Positions 1 through 10,700 are shown, numbered from the stretch's first letter. The stretch is DNA of 64,000 nt from Akkermansiaceae bacterium (GCA_017798145.1 CP059069.1:1597226-1661225), one strand, 5' to 3'. Notes: generated by a model from the letters alone, not told the origin. Numbers and translations: made by a program.

Positions 1-226
1 AGGAACTCCATCCAATGGCGATTTTCAGAACAACAAGTCCAACAGAACGAAAACCGCTATCTTAGCCCCTCCAGAAAACGTATCCAATGAATCGCTCGGT
101 CAAGATTCTTCTTTCCGCCCGCAAATCCCAGGTTCATGACCACCGCCTTGGTTCACCAGGGATGTAAGTAATGGCAATTTCAAACCGTATTCCGTCCCTG
201 TTTCGCTGGGGAATCGATTCATCAAA

Positions 227-2632
227 ATGGGAGAACAACCACACGCAATCATGAGATTACCAGGCAGATGGATTCTGATTGTGTGGCTGGTTGCCATGTT
301 TTTTCTTCCGTCGCCGTTGCCAGCTCAGGAGGAACTTCCGGTCATGGAGATGGAGGAAAACCTCTCGCGCGAGGGAAGCATCCCGGTCAGAATTGTCGGT
401 GGCCGTCTGGTGGCCGCGGTGGAGTTGTCCACCGTTCACAGCCGGATTCCGGTGAACCTCTTCATCGACTATGAGAGCCCCAGCGGGCTTCAACTGCATG
501 ATAGTGCGGCCAAGGCTCTCAGGACTGAGGACGAATTCGGACAGACCATCCCCATCACCATCCATTTCCCGGATTTTGACATCACGGTGGATCGGCGTGA
601 GAAGGGGCCGGAGGATGAGTATGGGGAGTTCACCCGCCTCCATTCCGAGGAACTCAATGAAGACGCCTTGGTCGGCTCGATCGGTTCGAGAATTCTCAGC
701 AAGTATCGCGTCACTTTTGATCTGCACGAAGGACGCATGGAACTCGCACTCCCTGGCGGGGAGGAGGCCGACGGCGAAGAAGCCGCTGCGGATGACGAAG
801 AACCCGGCGATGAGAAACTGAAAGTGGGCATCACGGTCACCGACGGCGTCGTCTGGCTGCCCATTCAACTGGCCAGCGGCAGGATCCATGCCATGGCCGT
901 GTCCACCACGAGCTACGACAGCCTCATCGATCGGGAATGGTGCGATATCCAAGGCTTTCCCGCCGGTGAGATCGATCCGCTGAAGCTGGGCGAACTCAAC
1001 CTCGCAAAGTGTGTCGCCTTCCGCCCGCAGGAGGTGATCTACACGGATCCGCCTGAGTCGATCGGGGTGCTGGGTCTCAATTTGCTCAAGCACCTGCACC
1101 TGACCATCGACCCAAGCACCAAAACGGCAGTCTGCTTTATCTCTTCTCCACCGATCTTTCCGGTGGCGGATCGCGAATACTTCGAGGCCGAGGCCTCCGG
1201 CGATGCCGACCGGCTTGAGGCTTGGTTGGAGAAATATCCCAAGGAACGGCTTAGCGCCGAAGGGGCGGAGAAACTCCTCAACGACCGACTCGTTGAAAAG
1301 GCCACCCCCGGGCAAATCGAATCGGCGATACGCCGCCTGAGGGTCACCTGGCCGGATGACATGATCAGCACCAAGGCGCTTGATCTGGTGAAGGAGCTTT
1401 TGAAAACCGGCTATCCCGAGCAAGCGGTGCTCGCCGGCGAACTCGGTATCGAGGGCGGCCGCACCGACCGCTACCCGGATTCCGTTCACCAACTGCACGC
1501 CACGCTGGGAGAACTCTTTCTTGGGCAGGATGAAAACAAGCGTGCCTGGCGCCATCTTCTCTCCGCCGCCTTCGGGGTTCCGGACGATGGACGGGTCAAT
1601 CTGAACCTGGGTCGTTTTTATGAGAAAGAGAAACGCTACAACCGTGCTCTTTCGCGATACGTTCAGGCGGTCACCAAGGTCGAGACCGGTGAGCAGGCGC
1701 TGGAAGGTCTCGCCCGCGTCCAGCGGTTGATGGGGGATACCACGCCACTCTCCGTGGATACCATCGCCCCGCTCATCGCCGGCAAGACCTACAACTACGC
1801 CGCCGCCACCCGCTATCGCCCCACACCCGAGGAAGAAACAAACCGCGTCGCCCTGGTCGAGTTTTTCACCAACGCCAACTACAAGAAGCCCGGCAAAGAG
1901 GAAGGCGCCATCGGCGGTGCGCTGGGCAACGAGGGAGTGATGACCTACTTCCCGCGGGAGAAGGTCGCCATGCTGACCTACCACTTGCTGAATCCACAGC
2001 TGCCACCCGATTCGCTCTCCAACAAGTTCGCGGAGGAGACCGCCAGATTCTATCAAGCCTCCCTTGCCATGCAACTCGTCAACGGCAACCGGTTATTCCC
2101 CGGAGAAGGTCGCCCGGAAGATGCGGAGAAGATCTTTCTTGAAGGCCGCAAGCTCATCCGCCCGAGCCTCGCCGAGAAAAGCCGCTACAAGCTTGAACTC
2201 ACCGGCTCGGTTCGGGATGGCGACCTAACCGGTTCCTTGAAAGTGACCGACCTCTCGCCCACCGACGGCTCGCCAACGGCTCCCACCATCCAGATCGTAT
2301 TGGCCGAGCGGCGGGTGCTCTATCCGAGCCTGAGCAAGGTCATCATCCAGAACATGGTCGCGCGCGCCGCCTTGACGGAGCAGATGAAAGGAATCGAATT
2401 CAAACCCTCCGACGGTCAGATGGTCATTCCCTTCTCTCGCTCCTTGGAAGAAATCGTTTTGGAGAACACCGGGTATCTTAAATCGCGTGCCGGAGGCGCA
2501 CAGCTCTTCGCCGCCAAGATGGATCCCCGCCAACTGACCATCGTCGCCTACGTCAGGGATGGCGCTTCCAAGAAAATCCTGCAGGCCATCCAGATCGATC
2601 CCACCGTGCCGGAAGAGCCCGCCGCCGAATGA
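227..2632 (+). CDS. Secreted retropepsin-like / TPR protein, first gene of the MoxR operon
   Basis: The protein has 801 aa. It starts with a hydrophobic signal peptide (about residues 9-34) ending near PAQEE. Residues 40-185 and 200-305 look like two degenerate aspartyl-protease (retropepsin-like) folds: each closes with the pattern G.IG...L..Y/L.V/L.FDL/IDP, but the catalytic DTG is missing, so proteolysis is unlikely. An acidic low-complexity stretch (Glu/Asp/Ala) separates the folds. The rest is helical with TPR-like hairpins, for example around nt 1500-1720. It is probably periplasmic. The next gene starts inside its stop codon (ATGA), which ties it to the MoxR operon, perhaps as an accessory binding protein. 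A second ATG at 251 would give a shorter, equally good signal peptide. The family is not recognised with certainty. Confidence 0.8.
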   Translation: MGEQPHAIMRLPGRWILIVWLVAMFFLPSPLPAQEELPVMEMEENLSREGSIPVRIVGGRLVAAVELSTVHSRIPVNLFIDYESPSGLQLHDSAAKALRTEDEFGQTIPITIHFPDFDITVDRREKGPEDEYGEFTRLHSEELNEDALVGSIGSRILSKYRVTFDLHEGRMELALPGGEEADGEEAAADDEEPGDEKLKVGITVTDGVVWLPIQLASGRIHAMAVSTTSYDSLIDREWCDIQGFPAGEIDPLKLGELNLAKCVAFRPQEVIYTDPPESIGVLGLNLLKHLHLTIDPSTKTAVCFISSPPIFPVADREYFEAEASGDADRLEAWLEKYPKERLSAEGAEKLLNDRLVEKATPGQIESAIRRLRVTWPDDMISTKALDLVKELLKTGYPEQAVLAGELGIEGGRTDRYPDSVHQLHATLGELFLGQDENKRAWRHLLSAAFGVPDDGRVNLNLGRFYEKEKRYNRALSRYVQAVTKVETGEQALEGLARVQRLMGDTTPLSVDTIAPLIAGKTYNYAAATRYRPTPEEETNRVALVEFFTNANYKKPGKEEGAIGGALGNEGVMTYFPREKVAMLTYHLLNPQLPPDSLSNKFAEETARFYQASLAMQLVNGNRLFPGEGRPEDAEKIFLEGRKLIRPSLAEKSRYKLELTGSVRDGDLTGSLKVTDLSPTDGSPTAPTIQIVLAERRVLYPSLSKVIIQNMVARAALTEQMKGIEFKPSDGQMVIPFSRSLEEIVLENTGYLKSRAGGAQLFAAKMDPRQLTIVAYVRDGASKKILQAIQIDPTVPEEPAAE

Positions 2633-4176
2633 ACACGAATTTTCCAGAGACCGATGCGAAGTCCTCGCTGGAAAAGCTGTCGTGGACAGGTTGCTCATGG
2701 CTGTGGAAATGCCGCCTGCGCGATGGCTTTCGAGCCCGGATCCCACGGGCCGCGACTCTTCTCATAGTGATCCCCGTTCTGGCCATCGTCATCATCATGT
2801 TCGGCTGGATCCTCGGAAAACCATGGAAGCCGTCCATGGGTCTCATGGCTTTCCTTTGTCCCCTGCCACCTCTTCTCTACCTCGGGTATCACGCCATTCG
2901 ACTGTGTCGGAAACGCCCGGAGCGACGCGAAGGGCTGGCAGTGTTTGATGAAGCGCTGGACCTGAAAGACCGCCTGCAGACGGCCGATGAATTTCTCGCG
3001 GCACCCAAGCGAACTCCGTTCATGGAGGCCGCGATTGCCGATGCCGGATCTGCCATGGAAGAGGCGAGCCGAACCTCGCTGGAATGGAACTGGGGCAAGC
3101 CACTGAGTGAACTGAAACGCCTCGCCGCAATGTTCGGCCTCGCATTGGTTCTGCTCCTGATAGGGGGTTTCCTTCCCACCATCCTGCGGAGCGGAAGTGA
3201 ACCACAACCACCGGGAGGCGGAATCGCGGACGCTACCGCTCACCTACCAGCACCACTCGAAAACACGCCGACCGATCCGGAACAGTCACCGATCAAGACC
3301 TCCGAACCCAAGCCGGAGAATCCGGAAAAACTGGCGCGCAAGGCTACGAAAGGAGCACCCGCTCTCACCCAGATCAGCGAGGAGCCGTCCGGTCAACTGG
3401 ACGGGCGCGATAAGATTTCCGTCGGCACCTCGGAAGGTGGCCAGACCTCACAAGCCGCATCCTCCGGGCGCGCCAGCCAATCGAGCGGCATGCCCGGAAG
3501 CCAGGCGCCGTCCAGCGAGCCGGAAGAGCAACAACTCGCGAAAAAGAAGGAACCGAAACCCCAGAAGGACAAGGAGTCGGACGCGGATGACAAGAAGGCC
3601 GAGGATGAATCGGGAGCCACCGCGGGTCGCGGCAGCTCCGGCGGATCGAGCCGCAACCCGGCATCCTCCGACTGGGCCAGCAAGGACCGCACCGAAACCG
3701 CGGACAATGAAGAGTTCGATCAGCAGGAGGAAGTGGATGACGAAGACTCGGAATCCGAGGCTCGCGGAGGCTTGCAACCGAATCTCCGCGACCGCCGCCC
3801 ACCGGTGAACCGGGACCTGGGCATCGGCTTCGGCAATCAAGCCAGCCCGGATGCGAACGGACGGAGCGGACCGGGCGAGCGCAAGAAATCCCGTGGCGTG
3901 GCCGGGCTCGTTCTGGGAGTCCCCATCCCCGATCACGTCAAGGGCCAGTCGAATCCCGGCCGGGTCAAGGTCAACCAGGAGCGGGTCCAGCCCCAGGGCG
4001 AACAGATGCCCGGAGACACCGCCAAGGATCGCGGCCGGCGCAGCTCACCGGCAGGTCACCTTTCCGAGCGCACCCTCGATACCCCGATGCGTCAGATCGT
4101 CCGCGACTACTTTCTCAAAAACCGAGCCTCGGAGACTTCCCCCTCTAACAACGAACCATCAATTACAGAACCATGA
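2629..4176 (+). CDS. Membrane protein with long charged low-complexity region (MoxR operon)
   Basis: The protein has 515 aa. Two transmembrane helices lie near residues 43-62 and 68-85, followed by a conserved-looking helical piece containing LDLKDRLQTADEFL (about residues 105-125), which recalls the DUF4175-type membrane proteins seen in MoxR/vWA operons. A third transmembrane segment lies at about residues 167-187. From about residue 195 onward the chain is Pro/Ser/Glu/Lys-rich and probably disordered, and likely periplasmic. It overlaps both neighbours by 4 bp. I infer a structural or adaptor role in the membrane complex built around the vWA proteins; no enzymatic motif is visible. Confidence 0.8.
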   Translation: MNTNFPETDAKSSLEKLSWTGCSWLWKCRLRDGFRARIPRAATLLIVIPVLAIVIIMFGWILGKPWKPSMGLMAFLCPLPPLLYLGYHAIRLCRKRPERREGLAVFDEALDLKDRLQTADEFLAAPKRTPFMEAAIADAGSAMEEASRTSLEWNWGKPLSELKRLAAMFGLALVLLLIGGFLPTILRSGSEPQPPGGGIADATAHLPAPLENTPTDPEQSPIKTSEPKPENPEKLARKATKGAPALTQISEEPSGQLDGRDKISVGTSEGGQTSQAASSGRASQSSGMPGSQAPSSEPEEQQLAKKKEPKPQKDKESDADDKKAEDESGATAGRGSSGGSSRNPASSDWASKDRTETADNEEFDQQEEVDDEDSESEARGGLQPNLRDRRPPVNRDLGIGFGNQASPDANGRSGPGERKKSRGVAGLVLGVPIPDHVKGQSNPGRVKVNQERVQPQGEQMPGDTAKDRGRRSSPAGHLSERTLDTPMRQIVRDYFLKNRASETSPSNNEPSITEP

Positions 4177-5192
4177 GCGAAAACACATCCAGCAGCGCGG
4201 CCAAGGAGGCCGAGGAGTTCCGAACCGCCTTCAAAAGGGTCAAGACCGAGGTCGGTCGAATGATGGTCGGCCAGAAAGACGTCATCGACGGCGTGCTCAC
4301 CGCCCTCATGGCCGGCGGCCACGTCCTGCTTGAAGGCGTTCCGGGCTTGGGAAAAACCATGTTGGTCCGCTCCCTTGGCGAAGCGCTCGACCTGAAGTTT
4401 TCGCGCATCCAGTTCACCCCGGACATGATGCCCGCCGACATCCAAGGCACCTCGGTTCTCGTGGAGAAATCCGGAGGCGGTCAGGAAGTCCAGTTCCGCG
4501 AGGGACCGCTGGTTTCCAGTCTCGTCCTCGCCGACGAGATCAACCGCGCCACACCCAAGACCCAGAGCGCCCTGCTAGAGGCGATGCAGGAGAAGCAACT
4601 GACCGTCGGCAACCGCACCATCAAATTGCAGGAGCCCTATTGCGTCATGGCCACCCAGAATCCGGTCGAGCAGGAAGGCACCTACCCCTTGCCCGAAGCG
4701 CAGCTCGACCGGTTCCTTTTCAAACTGGTCGTCGGCTACCCGACCGAAGGGGAATACCACGACATCCTCAATCGCACGACCAGCAGCGATGACGTTGTCG
4801 TGAAGAAAGTCTCCACCGGCGAGGAGATCAACCGCTTGCGCGGTGTCGTCCGTGGCGTTCCCGTGCCCGAGCACGTGCAAGGCTATGCGATCCGGCTGGT
4901 CATGGCGACACAGCCCGGCAGCCAGTATGCGCCGCCCATGGTCAACGAGTTTGTCTCGCTCGGCTCCAGCCCGCGCGGCGCGCAAAGCCTCCTTCTCGCC
5001 GGTAAAGTCCGCGCCCTTCTCGGAGAGCGCTTCGCGGTGAGCTGCGACGACGTCCGCGACATTGCCATGGCGGCCTTGCGTCACCGCGTCATGGTGAATT
5101 TCCACGGCATCTCCGAAGGCATCACCGCCGACCGGATCATCGAGGAAGTCCTCTCCACAGTGAAACAGCCCAACGCCCCGGCGCTGGCTTGA
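4173..5192 (+). CDS. MoxR-family AAA+ ATPase
   Basis: A cytoplasmic AAA+ ATPase of the MoxR/RavA clade, 339 aa, the usual length. The Walker A motif is GVPGLGKT (about residues 51-58), Walker B is LVLADEINRA (about 115-124), sensor-1 is in VMATQNPVEQEGTYPLPEAQLDR, and a C-terminal lid follows. MoxR ATPases act as chaperones that remodel vWA-domain partners; here such partners are encoded downstream in the same operon. The start is the ATG that overlaps the previous stop as ATGA. The family call is very secure; the substrate is inferred from context. Confidence 0.97.
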   Translation: MSENTSSSAAKEAEEFRTAFKRVKTEVGRMMVGQKDVIDGVLTALMAGGHVLLEGVPGLGKTMLVRSLGEALDLKFSRIQFTPDMMPADIQGTSVLVEKSGGGQEVQFREGPLVSSLVLADEINRATPKTQSALLEAMQEKQLTVGNRTIKLQEPYCVMATQNPVEQEGTYPLPEAQLDRFLFKLVVGYPTEGEYHDILNRTTSSDDVVVKKVSTGEEINRLRGVVRGVPVPEHVQGYAIRLVMATQPGSQYAPPMVNEFVSLGSSPRGAQSLLLAGKVRALLGERFAVSCDDVRDIAMAALRHRVMVNFHGISEGITADRIIEEVLSTVKQPNAPALA

Positions 5193-6097
5193 GCGAACAG
5201 ATCATGCCCCCGCTGAACAAAGAGGAAATATTCGATCCGGCTTTTCTCGCATCGCTGTCGCACCTGCGCGTCGTGGCACGACGGGTTCCTCGGGACGGGC
5301 GCTTTGCCGAGCAACGATCCCACGACCTGGGGCACGGCACGGACTTCCGGGATTTCCGCCCTTACGCGGCAGGGGATGACTTTCGATCCATCGACTGGAA
5401 TATCTATCAACGCCTGGGCCGGGTCTTCCTCCGCCTCTACGAAGAGCTCGAGGATCTCCCGCTCTACCTGATGCCGGACATCTCGCGGAGCCTTTTTCTG
5501 GAGTCCCCTCCGCGCGCGCTTGCCAGCCTTCGCACGACCCTTGCCCTTGCCTCGATCAGCCTCAACCATCACGACTCGACCGGCCTGTTTCCGTTCAGCG
5601 ACGATTGCAAAGTCCTGGCCCGGCCGCAGACCGGACGGGGCAAGGTGATGCATTTCGCGGACCGGCTCGCCCAACTGGAACCGGGCGGAGCCACCGACAT
5701 CCGCGCTGCCATCAAGCGCTTCAACAGCTTCGGCTTGCGGCGCGGGCTTCTGGTGGTGGTCTCGGACTTTTTTGATCCGGGTGGCATCGGGGCGGTGGTC
5801 TCGGCACTCAAACAGGTGCGGCACAATCTCCTCCTCGTGCAATTGCATCGCCGGAGCGACGCCCAGCCCGATCTGCGCGGTGATGTGCGTTTGATCGACT
5901 GCGAGTCACGGGAAGCCGAGGATCTGTCGATCACGCCGGCCCTCATCAAGCGTTACCGCGAGGTCTACGATCAGTTCCAAGCCGATCTCGCCGGCTTCGC
6001 CAAGAGCCGGAACGCGGGACTGCTCCGCATTGATGTGGATGAGGAAATCGTGCCTCAGCTGGCTGGGATTTTCGAAGGAGGAAGGTACGTCGTATGA
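5189..6097 (+). CDS. DUF58 domain protein
   Basis: A protein of 302 aa with the hallmark DUF58 block: GTDFRDFRPYAAGDDFRSIDWN followed by VFLRLYEEL (about residues 48-90), then a vWA-like Rossmann fold without a complete MIDAS (VVVSDFFDP around residue 190). DUF58 proteins are almost always encoded next to MoxR and BatA-type genes and are thought to be vWA-related clients of MoxR. The start shown is TTG within TTGA, copying the 4-bp overlaps of the other junctions; an ATG at 5204 is the alternative. Its 3' end carries an AAGGAGG ribosome-binding site (6076-6082) for the next gene. Confidence 0.93.
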   Translation: MSEQIMPPLNKEEIFDPAFLASLSHLRVVARRVPRDGRFAEQRSHDLGHGTDFRDFRPYAAGDDFRSIDWNIYQRLGRVFLRLYEELEDLPLYLMPDISRSLFLESPPRALASLRTTLALASISLNHHDSTGLFPFSDDCKVLARPQTGRGKVMHFADRLAQLEPGGATDIRAAIKRFNSFGLRRGLLVVVSDFFDPGGIGAVVSALKQVRHNLLLVQLHRRSDAQPDLRGDVRLIDCESREAEDLSITPALIKRYREVYDQFQADLAGFAKSRNAGLLRIDVDEEIVPQLAGIFEGGRYVV

Positions 6098-7743
6098 ATT
6101 TTGCGAACCTGGATCCTTTGTCGTTTCTCGCGGGTCTGGCCGTCATTGCCGGTCTTCTGTTTGTCCTGCAACGCCTGCGTGTCCGCTTCCGCGAACGGGA
6201 AGTGGTCACCACCTTGTTCTGGAAACAGGCACTGGAAGAAACCCGGGCGCGCATGATGACACGCCGGTTTCGCCATCCATGGTCCTACCTGCTGGCGCTG
6301 GTGATCGGTGGGCTGATCTGGCTGGCCTTCGCGCAGCCGAGCTGGAAACGGGAAGCCGATGAGAACCATGTGTTTCTCTTGGACGCATCCGCCGGGATGA
6401 GTGAGGGAAGCCGTTTTGAAGAGGCCAAGGCCTTGCTGATCGAAGAGGTGGGGCGTGTGTCAGATGATCGGCGGCGGGTCTATCTCTGCGGTGCGGAAGC
6501 CCGTTTGATTCTGGATCACGGTGAGGAAGCAAGCCTGCTAGAAACGCGTCTCGCCAAACACCAACCCGAGGCCAGTCCATCGGGTTTGGAAATCGAACTG
6601 CTGGCGATCGCCGCGGAAAACATGGGGTCTGGGAAATTGCGGATTCTGGTCGTTGGCGACGCCCCTGTCCGCGAAAGCATCCTCGATCAACTTCCCGAGT
6701 CCGTTACCGCCGAACGCCTTCGGTCGGGTGATTTCAAGCCACCCGGAAGCAATGTCGGCATCACCGCCCTTGGCGTCGCCGAAGCGGCAAGTGGTTCCTT
6801 TGAGCGGGTGGATGCCTTGATCGAGATCGTCGGCACTGAAAATCCCAGCCTCTCCGTTTCCCTCGGAGGTCAGCCCTTCCAAGCGACGCCCACCAAGGAG
6901 GCCGGTGCCTATTATCTGCGTGATCTCCCGGCCCGAGGCGAGATCCTGGAAGTGAGCTTGGCATCGGACGACGCCATGACGCTCGACAACAAAGCCCGCC
7001 TCAGGTTGCCCGACCGGCAACGCATCAAGGTGTCCGTGGACGGGAATCTCGACGACCGTTTCCGTGACGTGATCGATGCCGACCCGGCTCTCGTTTCAGA
7101 TGCGGCAGGTGCGCAGGTCGTGGTTGGCGGGGCGGCGGATGGATCGCTGCCAGCCATCGAGCTGGTCACGGGCAAGGACATCGCCATCATTCATGAAGCC
7201 GACCTTGACGCCAACGGACTCGAAGAACTCAAAGCCCGGTTTGCGGGAACTGGTCTGGATCGGGTCGGTTGGAAACTGGGTTCTGACTCCGCACCCATCG
7301 CCGGGTTCACGCTGTCGCCCCGCTTTGTTCCGGGACCGCAGCGCCGGGTCCAGATCGGAGTCGAACTGATCGGCGAAAACTCCGATTTCATGGACACCAG
7401 CGCTTTCCCTCTTTTCATGTCGACCGCGATCCACTGGCTGGCGGACGTCGGGTCAATCGAGCCCTTCGCGATCGCCGGCCAACGCTCGGTGCATCGGGGG
7501 CAGTTCTCCCTCGCGGGCAGCGACTACGCTCCACCCCGGGCCGGTCTCTACACGAGCCGAAATGGGGAAGAGATCGAAGTCTCGCTCGCCGCCATCGGGT
7601 CGCCCCAAGCCGATGCCCTTTCCCAAATCACCCGGTCAACCGCCTCCAGCCGCTGGCCCAACCTCTTCGCCTGGTGCGTCCTGATCGCCCTCCTGATGAT
7701 CGTCGGTGAGTGGTGGCTCTTTCAGAAAAGTTACATCCCATGA
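6094..7743 (+). CDS. BatA-like membrane protein with vWA-like domain
   Basis: The protein has 549 aa. The N-terminus is a BatA/aerotolerance-type module: a transmembrane helix at about residues 9-26, a loop with LFWKQALEE, and a second helix at about 68-85. A vWA-like domain follows (HVFLLDASAGM, with a DxSxG MIDAS-like start at about residue 94). The middle region is beta-rich, and a C-terminal helix (about 525-545) returns to the membrane. It is probably a MoxR-operated periplasmic/membrane complex subunit. It is one of the few genes here with a strong SD (AAGGAGG, 11 bases before ATG). It overlaps the upstream and downstream genes by 4 bp. Confidence 0.88.
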   Translation: MNFANLDPLSFLAGLAVIAGLLFVLQRLRVRFREREVVTTLFWKQALEETRARMMTRRFRHPWSYLLALVIGGLIWLAFAQPSWKREADENHVFLLDASAGMSEGSRFEEAKALLIEEVGRVSDDRRRVYLCGAEARLILDHGEEASLLETRLAKHQPEASPSGLEIELLAIAAENMGSGKLRILVVGDAPVRESILDQLPESVTAERLRSGDFKPPGSNVGITALGVAEAASGSFERVDALIEIVGTENPSLSVSLGGQPFQATPTKEAGAYYLRDLPARGEILEVSLASDDAMTLDNKARLRLPDRQRIKVSVDGNLDDRFRDVIDADPALVSDAAGAQVVVGGAADGSLPAIELVTGKDIAIIHEADLDANGLEELKARFAGTGLDRVGWKLGSDSAPIAGFTLSPRFVPGPQRRVQIGVELIGENSDFMDTSAFPLFMSTAIHWLADVGSIEPFAIAGQRSVHRGQFSLAGSDYAPPRAGLYTSRNGEEIEVSLAAIGSPQADALSQITRSTASSRWPNLFAWCVLIALLMIVGEWWLFQKSYIP

Positions 7744-10700
7744 CCCTTGTTTTTGTCGAATCCTCATGGCTCTGGCTTCTGCTGCTGGTGCCTTTGTTCT
7801 GGTTCCTGCCTCGGCGGGCAACCAACCGATGGCATGCCGCGATCCGCTCCGCCGTCGCCATCTTGCTCATCCTTGCGCTGGCACGCCCTGCTGTTCCCAC
7901 TGATCTCGATGATTCCTATCAGGTGCTGATCTGGGATCGCTCGGAAAGCGTCGATGCGACGACCACCGCAGCCGCCGAATCATGGGCGAAAAGTCTCCCT
8001 GACTCGTCCCGCATGCGGGTCGTGACTCTCGGTGGGGACGAGAAAACGGTGCCGCAGATTTTCGAAGGAGAAACGGTTCGGCTAGAAGGTTCATCGGTGG
8101 GCCGCGCCCTGAATACCGGTGCTCGCTTGATTCCGGAAGGAGCCAGAGGTGCGGTCACCGTCATCAGCGACGGCATGGCGACCGACCTTCATTGGGGTCA
8201 TGCCGTTCGCCAGCTCGTCGAGCGTGGGATCCCTGTCCACGCCGTCGCGGTCGCAAATACCAAAAACGACATTTATCCTTCCGCCATTGATTCCCAATCG
8301 CCGCTCCGGATGGGACAAACGGGCATCGTCTCGGTGGATGTCGTAGGAACCGCGGAGGAAGTGGTCGTGACGCTGACGGCCGGGGAGGAAGTCCTCGCCC
8401 GGAGCACTCCGTTCGCCGCCACCGGCAGCTCCATGGTCGAGCTGGAATTCGAACCCTCCCGGGCGGGTCTGTTAGATGTCTCCGCCAGAGTGGAGGTGCG
8501 TTCCGGAACGGATTCCAATCCGGACAACAATCAGTTCGCTTCCACCCTCGCGGTGCAGGAGCCGATCCGGGCGCTCTACCTTTCCGAGCGTCTGGCCGAC
8601 AGCCGGGAAAAGATAAGCACCCTCGTGGGACCCGGCGTGGAATTTTCAGAGCCCTCCCAAGACATGGTCGATTCGCTGGCAAAAGATCCCGGCGGTATCG
8701 CCGCCTACGATCTCGTGGTGATCGACGACCGCCCGGCGGACAGCATTCCACTTCCTCTGCAGGAGGCCATCGTGAAGGCCGTGCAGGAAGACGGAGTGGG
8801 ATTGTTCTATGCGGGAGGGAAGGGTGCCTACGGGACCGGCGGCTACTTTGACACCCCTGTGGCCTCGATCCTTCCTGTGGAAATGATCCAGAAGGAAGAG
8901 AAGCGCGATCCCAGCACCACGCTCGTGGTCATCATCGACACCTCCGGATCGATGACCGGCGAACGGGTCCAGCTGGCCAAGGAATGCGCCCGCCTCGCGA
9001 TCCGCAGGCTCCTGCCGCATGACAAGGTCGGCATCGTCGAATTCTACGGCACCAAGCAATGGGCCGCCCCGATCCAGTCGGCGGCCAATGCCATCGAAAT
9101 CCAGCGCGCGATCAACCGTATGGATGCAGGTGGCGGAACCGTGATCCTGCCCGCCATCGAGGAGGCATTCTACGCGATGCAAAACGTCCAGACGCGTTAC
9201 AAGCATGTCCTTATCCTGACCGACGGCGGCGTGGAAAGCGGCGACTTCGAAAGCCTGATGCGGCGCATGGCGGCGAAAGGAATCAACGTTTCCACCGTCC
9301 TCGTAGGAGGCGCGTCGCATAGCGAATTCCTCGTCAACATCGCCAATTGGGGCAAGGGACATTTCTATTCCGCCTCGGACCGTTTCAATATCCCGGAGGT
9401 TCTTTTCAAACAACCCTCCACCTCGAAGATCCCTCCGTATCGGCCGGGGTCTCATTTTGTCAGCATGGGCGGCCCGAGCGGATGGTGGGGAGAGATCCCC
9501 CGACCCGAAAAACCGCAGCTCTCCGGATACGTGGAGACCCAACTGCGCCCCGGCGCCCAGGTTGCCGTGGAGACGGAAACCGAGTGCCATCCCATCCTTG
9601 CCAGTTGGCGCCACGGCCTCGGACGGGTGAGCGCTTTGACCACCGAACCCGTCGGCGAAGGCACCGCCCCGTGGCGCGAATGGGACGGCTACGGAGCCTG
9701 GCTGATGCGGGTCTTGTCCCGCACCTCCCGCGAACATCCCCAGCCCTTTGCCTATACCATCGAACGCTCGCCGACCGAAGCCCGCATCATCGCGCGACGC
9801 CTGACACCTGAACTCAACCTCCCCGTGGTGGAGCAAATCAATGAAGATGGTTTGGCCGAACGTGTTGTTCTGCAGCAACGTTCGCCGGATTGTTTCACTG
9901 CGACGATTTCAGCGAGCGCGGAGGAAACCCTTCATTTTCGTGGTGGTGCGGAAGGCTGGCCCGGAAGCCTTGCTCATCTGGTGTCGCCCGCTTCGCAGGC
10001 AGTGGCTCCGGAAGGGAATGTCGATCCGGCAAGAGCACTCGATCTCGCCCTTCTCGCCACCACCACAGGTGGGAAGAGCCTCTCGCTTGAATCGGTTTCC
10101 CGACTTGATCCGAATGTGGGTGGTGCCGGAACCGCATCCGACCTTCTCCGCCTGTGGCCGTGGTGCCTTCTTTTTGCCTTGTTGACCTACCTTGGCGATA
10201 TCCTCTATCGCCGTTGGCCTGCCGCCGGTTCAGCAGGAACAAGAAGCTTCGGCTTGTTCTGGATCATCATCGGGCTGGGAATCGCATCAAACCCGCAAGC
10301 CCGTGCCGATATTTCTCCAAAACTCGAAGCGGAGCTGCAGCGCACCTTGCAGGGGGAGGCTTTCCAGGTTGACGATGAGGCGCTCTATCAGTCAGCCCTC
10401 ATCGAGGACGAGGCTTTGGAGCCGCTAATTACTCGGCTTGAAAGTCTCATCCAGGCGAACGAAAAATCCTTCGAAACCATCTGGCTGACCGCCTCGCTCC
10501 AATGGCGATATGGTAAGCTCGACGAAGCCCTCGAACTGTTTGGCAAGGCCGCCGGGTTGCGAGCCGAGCCGCTGGTCTTTTTCCGAATCGCGCAAATTCT
10601 CGATTCCCAGGGCAAGACCGCGGAAGCCGCAACGCAGTATCAAAAAGCGCTGGATGCCAAACCTGACGAAACATTGGGCAAGCGGATTCAACTGCGCCTG

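Noticed and set aside
1-226. Possible gene end or promoter before the first gene
   Set aside because: No reading frame with protein-like composition and no convincing -35/-10 pair; left unassigned.
257-2074. Long antisense frame opposite the retropepsin-like gene
   Set aside because: It is a shadow of the GC-rich coding strand; no domain, no signal peptide, and the + strand gene is well supported.
3201-4150. Plus-strand frames rich in Arg/Pro inside the 515-aa membrane protein
   Set aside because: They are frame-shifted readings of the low-complexity Pro/Ser/Glu region.
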